The translations under genes were made by a program, and so were the position numbers. Below, piece after piece: positions 1-8,946 of a stretch of 33,040 nucleotides of DNA. Numbering within the stretch: the stretch's first letter is position 1; each line of letters starts with the position of its first letter. Location of the stretch: NCBI GenBank assembly GCA_021161565.1, contig JAGHAK010000020.1:1-33040 (forward strand). The letters are read 5' to 3'. Source of the DNA: Elusimicrobiota bacterium (GTDB taxonomy: Bacteria > CG03). The notes beneath the pieces were generated by a model, which saw only the letters and a list, made by a program, of their open reading frames with translations, searched no databases and was not told where the DNA came from.

Positions 1-122
1 ATTTGAAGAAGTAAAAGAGATGGTTGATATAAGGGCTGAGATAATTTTGCATTTTAATCTGTCATTTTTATTTTTTCATTTTGATTTTTGATTTATACGC
101 AATAATTTAATGCGTTACATAT

Positions 123-185
123 AGTATGAATAAAGCAGGCTAAAATTGCTTTCATACTGAAATTTTCCGCTTGTTTTTGAGCGGA
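123..185 (+). promoter_or_regulatory. Leader region with two consecutive hairpins upstream of the cyclase gene
   Basis: AGTATG(123-128)-AAT-AAAGCA(132-137)-loop-TGCTTT(147-152)CATACT(153-158), followed by TCCGCT(166-171)-8 nt loop-AGCGGA(180-185). The RBS-like AGGAGGT lies just before the ATG at 231. Confidence 0.45.
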
Positions 186-230
186 TTAATAACTATAATT
201 TGGTGAAATTGCTTATCAGGAGGTATTAAA

Positions 231-995
231 ATGAAATTAGTTGACCTTTCCCAGCCTATCAGTCATTTGACTCCGCCCTGGCCGACTTACGAGCCGCTTC
301 AGATTAAATTTTTCAAACGGCTCGCGCCCAACGGGGCGAATGGACAGTTGTTGACTCATTCCAATCACGTGGGTACCCATCTCGACGGGCCGCTTCATTT
401 CTGCACTCATGGAAAAGACATTGCGTCTCTTCCGTTAAACGGTTATCTTTACGGGCCCGGAGTCGTGGTAGACCTTTCGGATATTGCCGAGGACTACGGA
501 ATTTACACATCGAAAGATATAGAGGAAAGGGTCGAGGTAAAAGAAGGCGACATTCTGATTATAAACACGGGCTACCATAAATATGCGTGGGACCAGAAAG
601 ATGCCGATGAAGTCAGATATATGGTAAGGCATCCGGGCCCAACGATGGAATTTGCCGATTGGTGCATAAAGAAAAAAATCAAATGGCTCGGAGTGGACTG
701 CGGTTCCGCGGATCATCCTATGAACACGAAGATAAGGGACTGGATGCCGGGCGAGGCGAAAAAGAGCGACGAGTTCCTCAAAAAAAAGTACGGCAAGGGT
801 CTCGACGATTTCTTTCCCCCCGACCATTATCAATTGATGCACATAAAACTTTTTCCTCTGGATATAATCCACGCGGAAAATCTCGGTGGCGAGATTGACA
901 CGATTCTCAACAAACGAACCACTATAGGTTGTTTCCCGTGGAAATTTGTCGGCGGGGAGTCCTGCATCTGCAGAATTGTGGCTTTTGAGGAATAG
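231..995 (+). CDS. Cyclase family protein (kynurenine formamidase-like metal hydrolase fold)
   Basis: 254 aa; HVGTHLDGPLHF matches the HxGTHxDxPxHF metal-binding motif of the cyclase family; good RBS (aggaggt). Confidence 0.85.
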   Translation: MKLVDLSQPISHLTPPWPTYEPLQIKFFKRLAPNGANGQLLTHSNHVGTHLDGPLHFCTHGKDIASLPLNGYLYGPGVVVDLSDIAEDYGIYTSKDIEERVEVKEGDILIINTGYHKYAWDQKDADEVRYMVRHPGPTMEFADWCIKKKIKWLGVDCGSADHPMNTKIRDWMPGEAKKSDEFLKKKYGKGLDDFFPPDHYQLMHIKLFPLDIIHAENLGGEIDTILNKRTTIGCFPWKFVGGESCICRIVAFEE

Positions 996-1023
996 AAAAT
1001 AGAATTAGAGGAGTCAGACAGAA

Positions 1024-1956
1024 ATGAAAAGAGATTTGATTGAAGTTACAGATTTGTCGAAACGTCAGATTTTAGACCTTCTTTCTCTGACATTTAAAAT
1101 AAAGAAAACCCCGCGGCGATTCTCGCAGTCGCTCAAAGGAAAGATTCTGGCTTTGATTTTTAAGAAACCTTCCACGAGAACCCGCGTTTCGTTTGAAGCT
1201 GGGATGATTCAACTCGGCGGTGCGGCAATTAATCTGAGTTCGAGCGGAATGCAGACATCCCGCGGCGAATCCGTGAAAGACACAGCAAAGACGCTGTCCG
1301 GCTATGTCGACGCGATAATGATAAGGACGACGAGCGACGAGGAAGTTTTCGAACTTGCGAGGGAAAGTTCCGTTCCCGTCATAAACGGTCTTTCGAAATC
1401 GTATCACCCCTGCCAGGCGCTGAGCGACATATTTACCGTGTGCGAGAAAAAGGGGCTGGACGAAAAATCTGTTTATGACTTCGATTGGAGTTCGGTAAAA
1501 ATTGTTTTTGTCGGGGATTCCAATAATGTAAGCAGGTCTCTTGTGAATCTTTCGACGATTTTAAAATTCGAATTTGGTCTGATGTGTCCCGAAAGATTTC
1601 TTTTCGACAGGAGTTTTCTTGCGGAAGCGAAAAAGAAGAACCCGAATTTTCATTTTACATCCAGGATTGACAGAAAATACTTTTCGGACGCCGAATTTAT
1701 TTACACGGATGTGTGGGCAAGCATGGGAGACGAGAAGGAAAGCGCCGCAAGGAGAAGAATTTTTTCGAAATATCAGGTGAATTCCCGCCTTGTGAATATG
1801 GCGGCGAAAAATGTTTCTGTGATGCATTGTCTGCCTGCGATGAGAGGGCAGGAAATAACCGATGAGGTTATGGATTCTGCGAAGTCAATTGTGTTTCAGC
1901 AGGCGGAAAACAGAATGCATTTCCAGAAGGCGCTTCTTTACCGGCTTCTCAAATGA
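1024..1956 (+). CDS. argF: Ornithine carbamoyltransferase
   Basis: 310 aa; carbamoyl-phosphate motif STRTR, HPCQ, DVWASMGDE (SMG loop) and HCLPAMRG, all typical of OTCase. Confidence 0.88.
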   Translation: MKRDLIEVTDLSKRQILDLLSLTFKIKKTPRRFSQSLKGKILALIFKKPSTRTRVSFEAGMIQLGGAAINLSSSGMQTSRGESVKDTAKTLSGYVDAIMIRTTSDEEVFELARESSVPVINGLSKSYHPCQALSDIFTVCEKKGLDEKSVYDFDWSSVKIVFVGDSNNVSRSLVNLSTILKFEFGLMCPERFLFDRSFLAEAKKKNPNFHFTSRIDRKYFSDAEFIYTDVWASMGDEKESAARRRIFSKYQVNSRLVNMAAKNVSVMHCLPAMRGQEITDEVMDSAKSIVFQQAENRMHFQKALLYRLLK

Positions 1957-3161
1957 AAAAAAAGTCGTCTCTCGCCCTGAATATTCAAGCGAAATTAAAG
2001 CGGATAAAAACCGCGAAGGTTCTTGTGGGGATTCCGTCCTACAACAACGAAAAAACGATTTTGAAGGTTCTAAAAACCGTCGAAACAGGTCTTGACAGAT
2101 TTTTCCCGGATGTTTCCTGCACGATAATGGTTTCCGACGGCAATTCCGTCGATAAAACCCTCGACATAGCGTTTGACGATTTCAAGCCGAAACGCGTGAA
2201 GAAAATATGCACCACCTACCGCGGAATTTCGGGGAAAGGAATGGCTATCAGGGCTGTTATGGAAGCGGGGCGTATGCTTAATTCGGAAGTTCTTATGCTT
2301 TTCGATGCTGATTTAAGAAGCATAAAGCCGTGGTGGATAAGGGATGTCGGTCTGCCTCTTCTTAAAAGGAAGTTTGATTTCATTGCGCCTTTTTATGTCC
2401 GCCATCCAAGGGACGGGACCATAACGAATCTGATTACATATCCCTTGACTCGCGCTCTTTACGGGGTGAGGCTGCGCCAGCCTATCGGGGGCGATTTCGG
2501 AATGCGGGCTTCTCTCGTCAGATATTTTCTCGACTGGGCTTACTGGGACGCGGATGTTTCAAAGTTCGGCATAGATATATGGATGACGACGATTGCCGTG
2601 GCGGAATCGTTCAAAATTTCGCAGTGCTTTCTCGGCGTAAAGGAACACGACAGCCGTCAGCCGAGTCAGTTGGGTCCGATGTTCAGGGCGGTTTTGAGCA
2701 CCTCATTCAAACTGATGGAAAGATATGTCCATAAATGGGAACGGTCTTCCGGAAGCGAGGATGTCGGTTTTGCAAATTCGCCTTTCGAGATTTCTCCGCC
2801 GAAGATGACGATTCAGTCGGATGATTATTTCGCGAAATTCGCTTCGTCCGCGCGAAATATGATGAAATTGTGGAAGAACATTTTGGCAGGCGACACTTAC
2901 AGGAAAATCGTCTCCGCTGCCGAAAGAAAAGAATTCGATGGGAAACTCTGGGCGAGGGTTGTCTATGATTTTGCCTGCGTTTTTCACGAATGGGAGAGGG
3001 ACAGATTCAAACTGATAGGTCTTATAACCCCATTTTATTATGCTCGCCTCGGTTCTTTTTTCGAAGAGTGCGAAAAGGAAGACCCTGACAGTGTTGTAGA
3101 GCGCCAGGCGGAAGATTTCGAGGAGGAGAAAAAATATCTCCTAAAAAACTGGAGATACTGA
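1953..3161 (+). CDS. Family 2-type glycosyltransferase
   Basis: 402 aa; VGIPSYNNEKTI N-terminus, DADLRSI (DxD), GGDFGMR; 4-nt overlap with argF. Confidence 0.75.
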   Translation: MKKKSSLALNIQAKLKRIKTAKVLVGIPSYNNEKTILKVLKTVETGLDRFFPDVSCTIMVSDGNSVDKTLDIAFDDFKPKRVKKICTTYRGISGKGMAIRAVMEAGRMLNSEVLMLFDADLRSIKPWWIRDVGLPLLKRKFDFIAPFYVRHPRDGTITNLITYPLTRALYGVRLRQPIGGDFGMRASLVRYFLDWAYWDADVSKFGIDIWMTTIAVAESFKISQCFLGVKEHDSRQPSQLGPMFRAVLSTSFKLMERYVHKWERSSGSEDVGFANSPFEISPPKMTIQSDDYFAKFASSARNMMKLWKNILAGDTYRKIVSAAERKEFDGKLWARVVYDFACVFHEWERDRFKLIGLITPFYYARLGSFFEECEKEDPDSVVERQAEDFEEEKKYLLKNWRY

Positions 3162-4735
3162 TGGAAGAACAGAAGGAACTACTTTTCAAAGAGACAATCG
3201 CGCAGTTGCATCTTCGAAACAGAGTCATTTCGCAGATTCTCCAGATGATGGATATTACTCTCGCGAAAGACACCTTCCTCGAGAAAGTCGTTAAAATTCT
3301 CGAAGAGGCGATACACTGCCGGGTCCAGATTCTCATTGTGGAAAAAAGCACCGGCGAAATGCTTTTTTATCCCGCCACATCCGAAGACGATCTCACTGAT
3401 GAAGATATGGAAAAGCGCGAATTTATCGCGAATGTTTATCACGAAATAGAAGCCAGTCCTGTGGCTGTGGAAAGGAACGGATTTATGTCGTTTCCGATAG
3501 GAGAAAAAAACGACCTGACGGGAATGATAGCGGCGTTCAGTTACGGTGAATCGGCGATTTTTCTTCCGCACGAGGTGAAACTTTTCAACGAAGTAGCCAT
3601 CCTCATCAAGAAAATTCTCGAGAGCGCCGTTGTTATAGACGATATGAATGCTTCTCTGGTGAAAATGAAAAATCTTTTCGAACTGATAAAAGATCTGTCG
3701 AAGATAACTGATTTTGAAGTTCTTCTGTCGAGCGTGGTGAAAGAAACGACAAAAATTCTCGAATGCGAGGGGGCGTCAGTTCTTTTGCTGGACGAGAAAG
3801 AGGAAAATCTCCGCTTTGCCGCGGTTACGGGCGAGGCTTCGGAAAAACTAAAAGGTTATGTTTTTCCAAAGTCCGAGGGCATCGCCGGCTGGGTGCTTTC
3901 CCAGAAAAGAGAGGTCATCGTAAACGAAGTCGACAGGTCTGACCATTTCTCGTCGCGGACGGACGAGGTGGGGGGATACACCACGAGAAATCTTATGGCT
4001 GTTTCTCTCGGATGCGATCACAAGTCCATCGGCGTTATGGAGGCTGTCAACAAAATAAACGGAAAAGATTTTTCGTCTCAGGATTTGCTTTATTTCAGCA
4101 TTCTCTCATCCGAAGTCGCTCACATAATAGAAAGGTCGCGGCTTTACAACGAATTGAACGACGCTTTTCTCAGCACAATCACCGCTCTGACTGACGCTGT
4201 GGAATTCGGCGCGCCGCTTACGGTGCAGCATTCGAAAAATATGAGCAAAAACGCTTTTGATATTGCCCGCGCTATGGGAATCGACGAAAAACACGCCGAA
4301 GACATTTCGGTGGCGGCTTTGCTTCACGATGTCGGCAAAATCGGTGTTCCCGATTCGATTCTGCAGAAGCAGGGACCTCTCGACGATAATGAATGGAAAA
4401 TCGTGAAAAAACATCCCGAAATCGGCGCGAAGATTCTCCAGCCGATTAAAAAATTCGCGCAGGTGATTCCCGTCATAAAAAGTCATCACGAACGGTGGGA
4501 CGGCACAGGATATCCCGACGGGCTTTCGGGGGAGCAAATTCCGATAGGTGCCCGGATTGTCGCGGTTTGCGACGCCTTCGACGCGATGATTTCGGAGCGC
4601 AACTACGGAAGGCGATATTCCGTTCAGGACGCCATCGAGGAGATAATCGCCAATTCGGGAAAGCAGTTCGACCCGAAAGTTGTGGAAGTTTCGATTCCGA
4701 TTTTGAAAAAAGCGAGACAGAGAGAGGAAGAGTGA
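3161..4735 (+). CDS. GAF domain-containing HD-GYP phosphodiesterase
   Basis: 524 aa; ALLHDVGKIGVPD and HHERWDGTGYPDGLSGEQIPIGARIVAVCDAFDAM are HD-GYP hallmarks; GAF-like regions upstream. Confidence 0.87.
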   Translation: MEEQKELLFKETIAQLHLRNRVISQILQMMDITLAKDTFLEKVVKILEEAIHCRVQILIVEKSTGEMLFYPATSEDDLTDEDMEKREFIANVYHEIEASPVAVERNGFMSFPIGEKNDLTGMIAAFSYGESAIFLPHEVKLFNEVAILIKKILESAVVIDDMNASLVKMKNLFELIKDLSKITDFEVLLSSVVKETTKILECEGASVLLLDEKEENLRFAAVTGEASEKLKGYVFPKSEGIAGWVLSQKREVIVNEVDRSDHFSSRTDEVGGYTTRNLMAVSLGCDHKSIGVMEAVNKINGKDFSSQDLLYFSILSSEVAHIIERSRLYNELNDAFLSTITALTDAVEFGAPLTVQHSKNMSKNAFDIARAMGIDEKHAEDISVAALLHDVGKIGVPDSILQKQGPLDDNEWKIVKKHPEIGAKILQPIKKFAQVIPVIKSHHERWDGTGYPDGLSGEQIPIGARIVAVCDAFDAMISERNYGRRYSVQDAIEEIIANSGKQFDPKVVEVSIPILKKARQREEE

Positions 4736-6000
4736 GCATATTCGGCGGTCGCTTCCGCGGCGGCGTTCATCCGCCGGAGATGAAGGAAACGGCTTCTTCC
4801 GAAATTGTTCGGTTTGAAGCGCCCGAAAAACTTTATATTCATCTTTTTCAGGGATTCGGAAGTCCTTCCAATCCTATTGTGAAAAAAGGAGACAGGGTTT
4901 TGAAAGGTTCTGTCATCGCAGAACCGTCTTCGAAATTTTCCGCTTTTTTACACAGTCCGGTCTCGGGAATTGTTGAGGGTATCGTCAAATGGCCTCATTC
5001 GTCGGGCAAAATGCTCGATGCCGTGGCGATTTCCAATGATTTCGAAAACAAATCCGAAATTCGCGGCGAGGCGAGAATTCACGACCAGCTGACTTCCCGC
5101 GCGATAACGGAAATCATAAGAAATTCAGGCATTGTAGGTCTTGGCGGCGCGGCGTTTCCGACAGACATAAAACTTTCGCCGCCGGTTGGCAAAAAAATAG
5201 ATTTTCTGATCGTAAACGGCTGTGAATGCGAGCCGTATCTCACCTCCGACGACCGCCTTATGATAGAGCGGACGGACGAAATAGCAGAAGGAGCGAAAAT
5301 CGCCGCGAGGGTCCTTTCCGCGCCCAATATAGTGTTTGCGGTGGAGGACAACAAAAGAGAGGCGATTGCCGAACTAAAGAAAAAAGAAGATTCGAGAATA
5401 TCGGTTTCGATTCTGCCTACGAGGTATCCGCAGGGCGGCGAAAAGCAGTTGATTTTCGCGGTTTTGAAAAGAAAAGTTCCAGCCGGCGGCCTTCCCGCTG
5501 ATGTGGGGTGTGTTGTGATAAATGTTCAGACGGCTTTTTCCATTTACAGGTCTGTTGTTTACGGCGTTCCTCTTTACGAAAGGGTTGTCACCCTTGGTGG
5601 TTTTTTCAGAAAGCCAGGGAATATTCTCGCGCCCATAGGCACAACCGTGGGCGACATCATAAACGCGCGCGGCGGCATTCCCGACGATGTCGATAAAATC
5701 GTTCTCGGCGGCGTTATGATGGGGGTCTCCGTTTCGGATTTGAGGATTCCAGTGGCGAAAGGCACTTCCGGAATTTTGCTGCTGAAAACCGAAAAGAAAA
5801 AAGAATTCAACTGCATCAGGTGTCTCAGATGTTCGGATGTCTGCCCGATGAATCTCACCCCGAGGCTTGCCTATTATCTCTATAAAAAAGGGGATGTTTA
5901 CGATGGCGCGAAAAACTGCATCGAATGCGGAAGTTGCGCTTACATTTGTCCGGCGAGAATACCTCTTGTGCATTATCTGAAATGGGCAAAAGCGAAATAG
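4732..6000 (+). CDS. RnfC-like electron transport protein with two 4Fe-4S clusters
   Basis: Re-called from GTG at 4732 (the track start at 4495 lies inside the HD-GYP gene). FRGGVHPPEMKE start, GGAAFPT, VNGCECEPYLTSDDRLM, CIRCLRCSDVCP and CIECGSCAYICP match RnfC. Confidence 0.85.
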   Translation: MSIFGGRFRGGVHPPEMKETASSEIVRFEAPEKLYIHLFQGFGSPSNPIVKKGDRVLKGSVIAEPSSKFSAFLHSPVSGIVEGIVKWPHSSGKMLDAVAISNDFENKSEIRGEARIHDQLTSRAITEIIRNSGIVGLGGAAFPTDIKLSPPVGKKIDFLIVNGCECEPYLTSDDRLMIERTDEIAEGAKIAARVLSAPNIVFAVEDNKREAIAELKKKEDSRISVSILPTRYPQGGEKQLIFAVLKRKVPAGGLPADVGCVVINVQTAFSIYRSVVYGVPLYERVVTLGGFFRKPGNILAPIGTTVGDIINARGGIPDDVDKIVLGGVMMGVSVSDLRIPVAKGTSGILLLKTEKKKEFNCIRCLRCSDVCPMNLTPRLAYYLYKKGDVYDGAKNCIECGSCAYICPARIPLVHYLKWAKAK

Positions 6001-6115
6001 TAGCGGGCGGATGATAAATGGAAGATGGCAGATGAAAGGTGAAAAAAACAGCAGTGCCTCCTCACGGCTGTGACAGGAATTGCGGTCTATAAATAGCAAG
6101 GAAGAAATTAACTGA

Positions 6116-6448
6116 ATGGCTGGAAGAAAACCGAAAAAGTGCGCCATCTGCGGCAAGAAAATAAAAGGCGACGGTTTTGTTCTGAAAATTGTCTGCTATG
6201 TCGCTTTTGACGGTATCGAAATCAGGCCTGAGGATTTGAGCAAAGATATAAAAAAGCAGATAAGAGACGAGTTGAAAAAAATCAGGAAAATGTCAAAGAA
6301 GCGGCTGCAGGACGAAGTGGCAAAGTGGTGGGAGTTTTCCCTCTGTCAGACCTGCGCGGAGGAATACAGGAAAAACCCGCTGCGAGGAGCAAGAAGAGAA
6401 GGGACAATGTATGAAAAAGGTCGGAATGCAGATTTGTCGTCTGGCTGA
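6116..6448 (+). CDS. Small putative zinc-ribbon protein (two CxxC motifs)
   Basis: 110 aa; CAICGKK and CQTCAEE knuckles; basic; same strand as murB and overlaps it. Confidence 0.6.
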   Translation: MAGRKPKKCAICGKKIKGDGFVLKIVCYVAFDGIEIRPEDLSKDIKKQIRDELKKIRKMSKKRLQDEVAKWWEFSLCQTCAEEYRKNPLRGARREGTMYEKGRNADLSSG

Positions 6449-7265
6449 AAGGACGGTTTTGAGAACAGGCGGATTCTGCTTTCTTTACAGAGTCGAAAAT
6501 ATAAATCAACTGGCGTCGGTGGTCGCGCGTTTCGGAAAATTTTATTGTCTCGGCAACGGTTCCAATGTCGTCATAAGCGACAGCGGCGTGTCTTTGCCTG
6601 TGATACGTCTTGCCGGCGATTTTGGGAAAATCCGGTTTGAGGGCAATAACGTCATTGCCGGCGCCGGAGTTCCGCTTTCCTTTCTGATTGCTGAATGTGC
6701 GAAAAGGTCTCTCGATGGCATCCAGAACCTTTTCGGAATTCCCGCCACGGTTGGAGGCGCGGTTTACAAAAACGCCGCGGCATTTGGCGTTTCCTTCGGG
6801 GAAAAAGTAAAATGGGCGAATGTTTTCAGGGCCGGCCGCCTGCGAAAGATATCGGGTGGAGAGATAGGATTTGGTTACAGAAAATCCTCTTTTCTGAAGT
6901 CGGATGTCATAACGGAAGTCTGCCTCGAATTGAAAGAAGAAAGGCGGGAGTTTATAGAGGCTGAAATGAGGAAAATAAAGTTGGAAAGAATCAAAAAAGG
7001 TTTCATCGCGGCCCATGGCACGGGTTGCGTGTTCGAAAATCCGAAGGGTTATTTTGCAGGGAAACTGATAGAGGAAATCGGCTGCGGAAGTTTGCGGCGC
7101 GGCGGCGTGTCGGTATCGGAAAATCACGCGAATGTCTTCTCGACATCCCGCTCTTTTTTGGCGAAGGATGTTTTTCTGCTTTCCGAGGAGATAAAAAAAA
7201 GGGTTTTTGACGCGTGGGGCGTTTTCCTGAAAAATCTGATAGAATTTTGGGGAAACCTTATATGA
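6411..7265 (+). CDS. murB: UDP-N-acetylmuramate dehydrogenase
   Basis: 284 aa; LGNGSNVVISD, IPATVGGAVYKNAAAFG, GCGSLRRGGVSVSENHANVF. Confidence 0.9.
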   Translation: MKKVGMQICRLAERTVLRTGGFCFLYRVENINQLASVVARFGKFYCLGNGSNVVISDSGVSLPVIRLAGDFGKIRFEGNNVIAGAGVPLSFLIAECAKRSLDGIQNLFGIPATVGGAVYKNAAAFGVSFGEKVKWANVFRAGRLRKISGGEIGFGYRKSSFLKSDVITEVCLELKEERREFIEAEMRKIKLERIKKGFIAAHGTGCVFENPKGYFAGKLIEEIGCGSLRRGGVSVSENHANVFSTSRSFLAKDVFLLSEEIKKRVFDAWGVFLKNLIEFWGNLI

Positions 7266-8164
7266 AAAAAATCAGAAAAGTTGCGGTTCTTGCGGGTGTG
7301 TGGGAGTCGGAAAGGGAAATATCTTTTAGAACCGCTTCGGCGGTTTGCGCCTCTCTCATCCGTCTTGGTTATGAAGCGAAAATAATAGATATCGGCAGGG
7401 GCAAAAAGGCGGAAAAAATTCAGGATTTTTCTCCCGATTTTTGTTTCATCGCCTGTCACGGGCGCCTCGGCGAGGATGGAACTCTTCAGGGATTTTTGAA
7501 GACGCTCGGAATACCGTTTGGCGGTTCGGGCATTCTCGCCTCGTCGGTGGGCATGGACAAGATAGTCTCGAAGGAAATTTTCGCCGTTCTGGGATTAAAG
7601 ACGCCGCCAGGAATTTTTCTGAAAAAAACCGGGAAAATTCCACGGCTGAGGAGATTTATTCCTTTTGTCGCGAAGCCCTCGAGAGAAGGTTCCACCGTCG
7701 GGATGAGCATTGTCAGGAGCGTTCGGGGCATATCCGCCGCGATTGAGAAGGCTTTCAGGTATGATGACAGGATAATCGTGGAGAAATACATAGAAGGGAG
7801 AGAATTTACAGTGGGTTATCTCGCCGGGGCTGTTCTCCCCCCTCTTGAAATTGTGCCGAAAAACGAGTGCTATGATTACGAGTCGAAGTATGTTCGGGGA
7901 ATGAGCGACCACATTGTCCCCGCGAAAATCGCCGCGAGAGAAACGAGGTTTCTCAAAAGTGCGACCCAAAAAATCTGCGAATTCTTGCGCGTCCGCGGCG
8001 CCGCGCGCGTGGACTTTCTGCGCTCGTCGGCAGGCGTTTATTATGTTCTTGAACTCAACACTATTCCCGGAATGACTCCGACAAGCCTTCTTCCCGAAGC
8101 CGCATCGGCGGTTGGAATCGATTTTGACGGCGTTGTGGAAAAGATAATTTCTGATTGCGAATGA
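7262..8164 (+). CDS. ddl: D-alanine--D-alanine ligase
   Basis: Start ATG at 7262 (MKKIRKVAVLAGVWESEREIS); GREFTVGYL, ARVDFLRSSAGVYYVLELNTIPGMTPTSLLPEAASAVGIDF. Confidence 0.9.
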   Translation: MKKIRKVAVLAGVWESEREISFRTASAVCASLIRLGYEAKIIDIGRGKKAEKIQDFSPDFCFIACHGRLGEDGTLQGFLKTLGIPFGGSGILASSVGMDKIVSKEIFAVLGLKTPPGIFLKKTGKIPRLRRFIPFVAKPSREGSTVGMSIVRSVRGISAAIEKAFRYDDRIIVEKYIEGREFTVGYLAGAVLPPLEIVPKNECYDYESKYVRGMSDHIVPAKIAARETRFLKSATQKICEFLRVRGAARVDFLRSSAGVYYVLELNTIPGMTPTSLLPEAASAVGIDFDGVVEKIISDCE

Positions 8165-8946
8165 GACGCAGAAGATTTAAAACCAGAAAAAATGGGATTC
8201 TGAAATTCGCGCTGTTTGCTCTTATTGTCTTTGCTGTTTTCACTCTTGGGCATTTTATTTACGGGTTTCTTCTTTCCTGGGACAAACTCAATGTCAGAAA
8301 AATAGAGGTCCGCGGGGCAAAAGTTTTAGGCCCAGATCGCGTGAAATCTTTCCTGAATCAGCGTGCGGGGAAAAACATCTTCACATACAAACTCGACGGA
8401 AAAAAAGTCGCGCGGGAAAAATGGATAAAAAAAGCGGAAATTGTGAGGGATTTTCCCGACAGAATTGTTGTAAAAATCAGAGAGCGAACGCCTCTGGCTG
8501 TTTTCGCGCGGCAGGGGAGGGAATTTGTTATTTCCGCCGATGGTTGGATCCTGGATAAAGCCTCTTTGGCGAAAAAAATTTACAAACTGCCCTTTTTTCC
8601 TGATTACGGCAAAATTTCCGCGGAAAAAAGGAAACAGGCGAGGGATTTTCTCAGGCATCTGCGCCGGGAAGAAGTCGATTTTTACAGGAGCGCGAAGAAG
8701 TTTTCGTATTCCGGAGATTCCCTCAAAATGATTCTGGACGGGTTCACGGTTTATTTCGGCAAAATTTCTCCGGATCTGGCAAATTCGAAAATTCAGGCGG
8801 TAAAAAAAATTATTGCGGATGCAGGGAAAAAGGGTGTCGGGATCGAGTATCTCGATTTGCGACCATTTACAAGAAAAACGCAAAGTGCTATTATTAAAAC
8901 TAAAAAATTACCGAAGGGAAGTTTGAAAAAGGAAAATGGCATCTGA
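8161..8946 (+). CDS. ftsQ: Cell division protein FtsQ/DivIB-like (POTRA domain)
   Basis: ATG at 8161 overlaps the ddl stop. Basic N-terminus, one TM helix, then LNVRKIEVRGAKVLGPDRVKSFL...DFPDRIVVKIRERTPLAVF; position between ddl and ftsA. Confidence 0.8.
   Translation: MRRRRFKTRKNGILKFALFALIVFAVFTLGHFIYGFLLSWDKLNVRKIEVRGAKVLGPDRVKSFLNQRAGKNIFTYKLDGKKVAREKWIKKAEIVRDFPDRIVVKIRERTPLAVFARQGREFVISADGWILDKASLAKKIYKLPFFPDYGKISAEKRKQARDFLRHLRREEVDFYRSAKKFSYSGDSLKMILDGFTVYFGKISPDLANSKIQAVKKIIADAGKKGVGIEYLDLRPFTRKTQSAIIKTKKLPKGSLKKENGI

Noticed and set aside
2-91. Possible 3' end of an upstream CDS (FEEVKEMVDIRAEIILHFN...)
   Set aside because: Too short to support, and its end overlaps the AT-rich intergenic repeat, so the stop is not credible as a gene end.
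4495-4731. N-terminal 79-aa extension of the RnfC ORF in the track
   Set aside because: Lies out of frame inside the conserved HD-GYP domain; the RnfC homology begins right after GTG 4732.
6282-7127. 281-aa minus-strand ORF opposite murB
   Set aside because: Shadow ORF; murB motifs on the plus strand are unambiguous.
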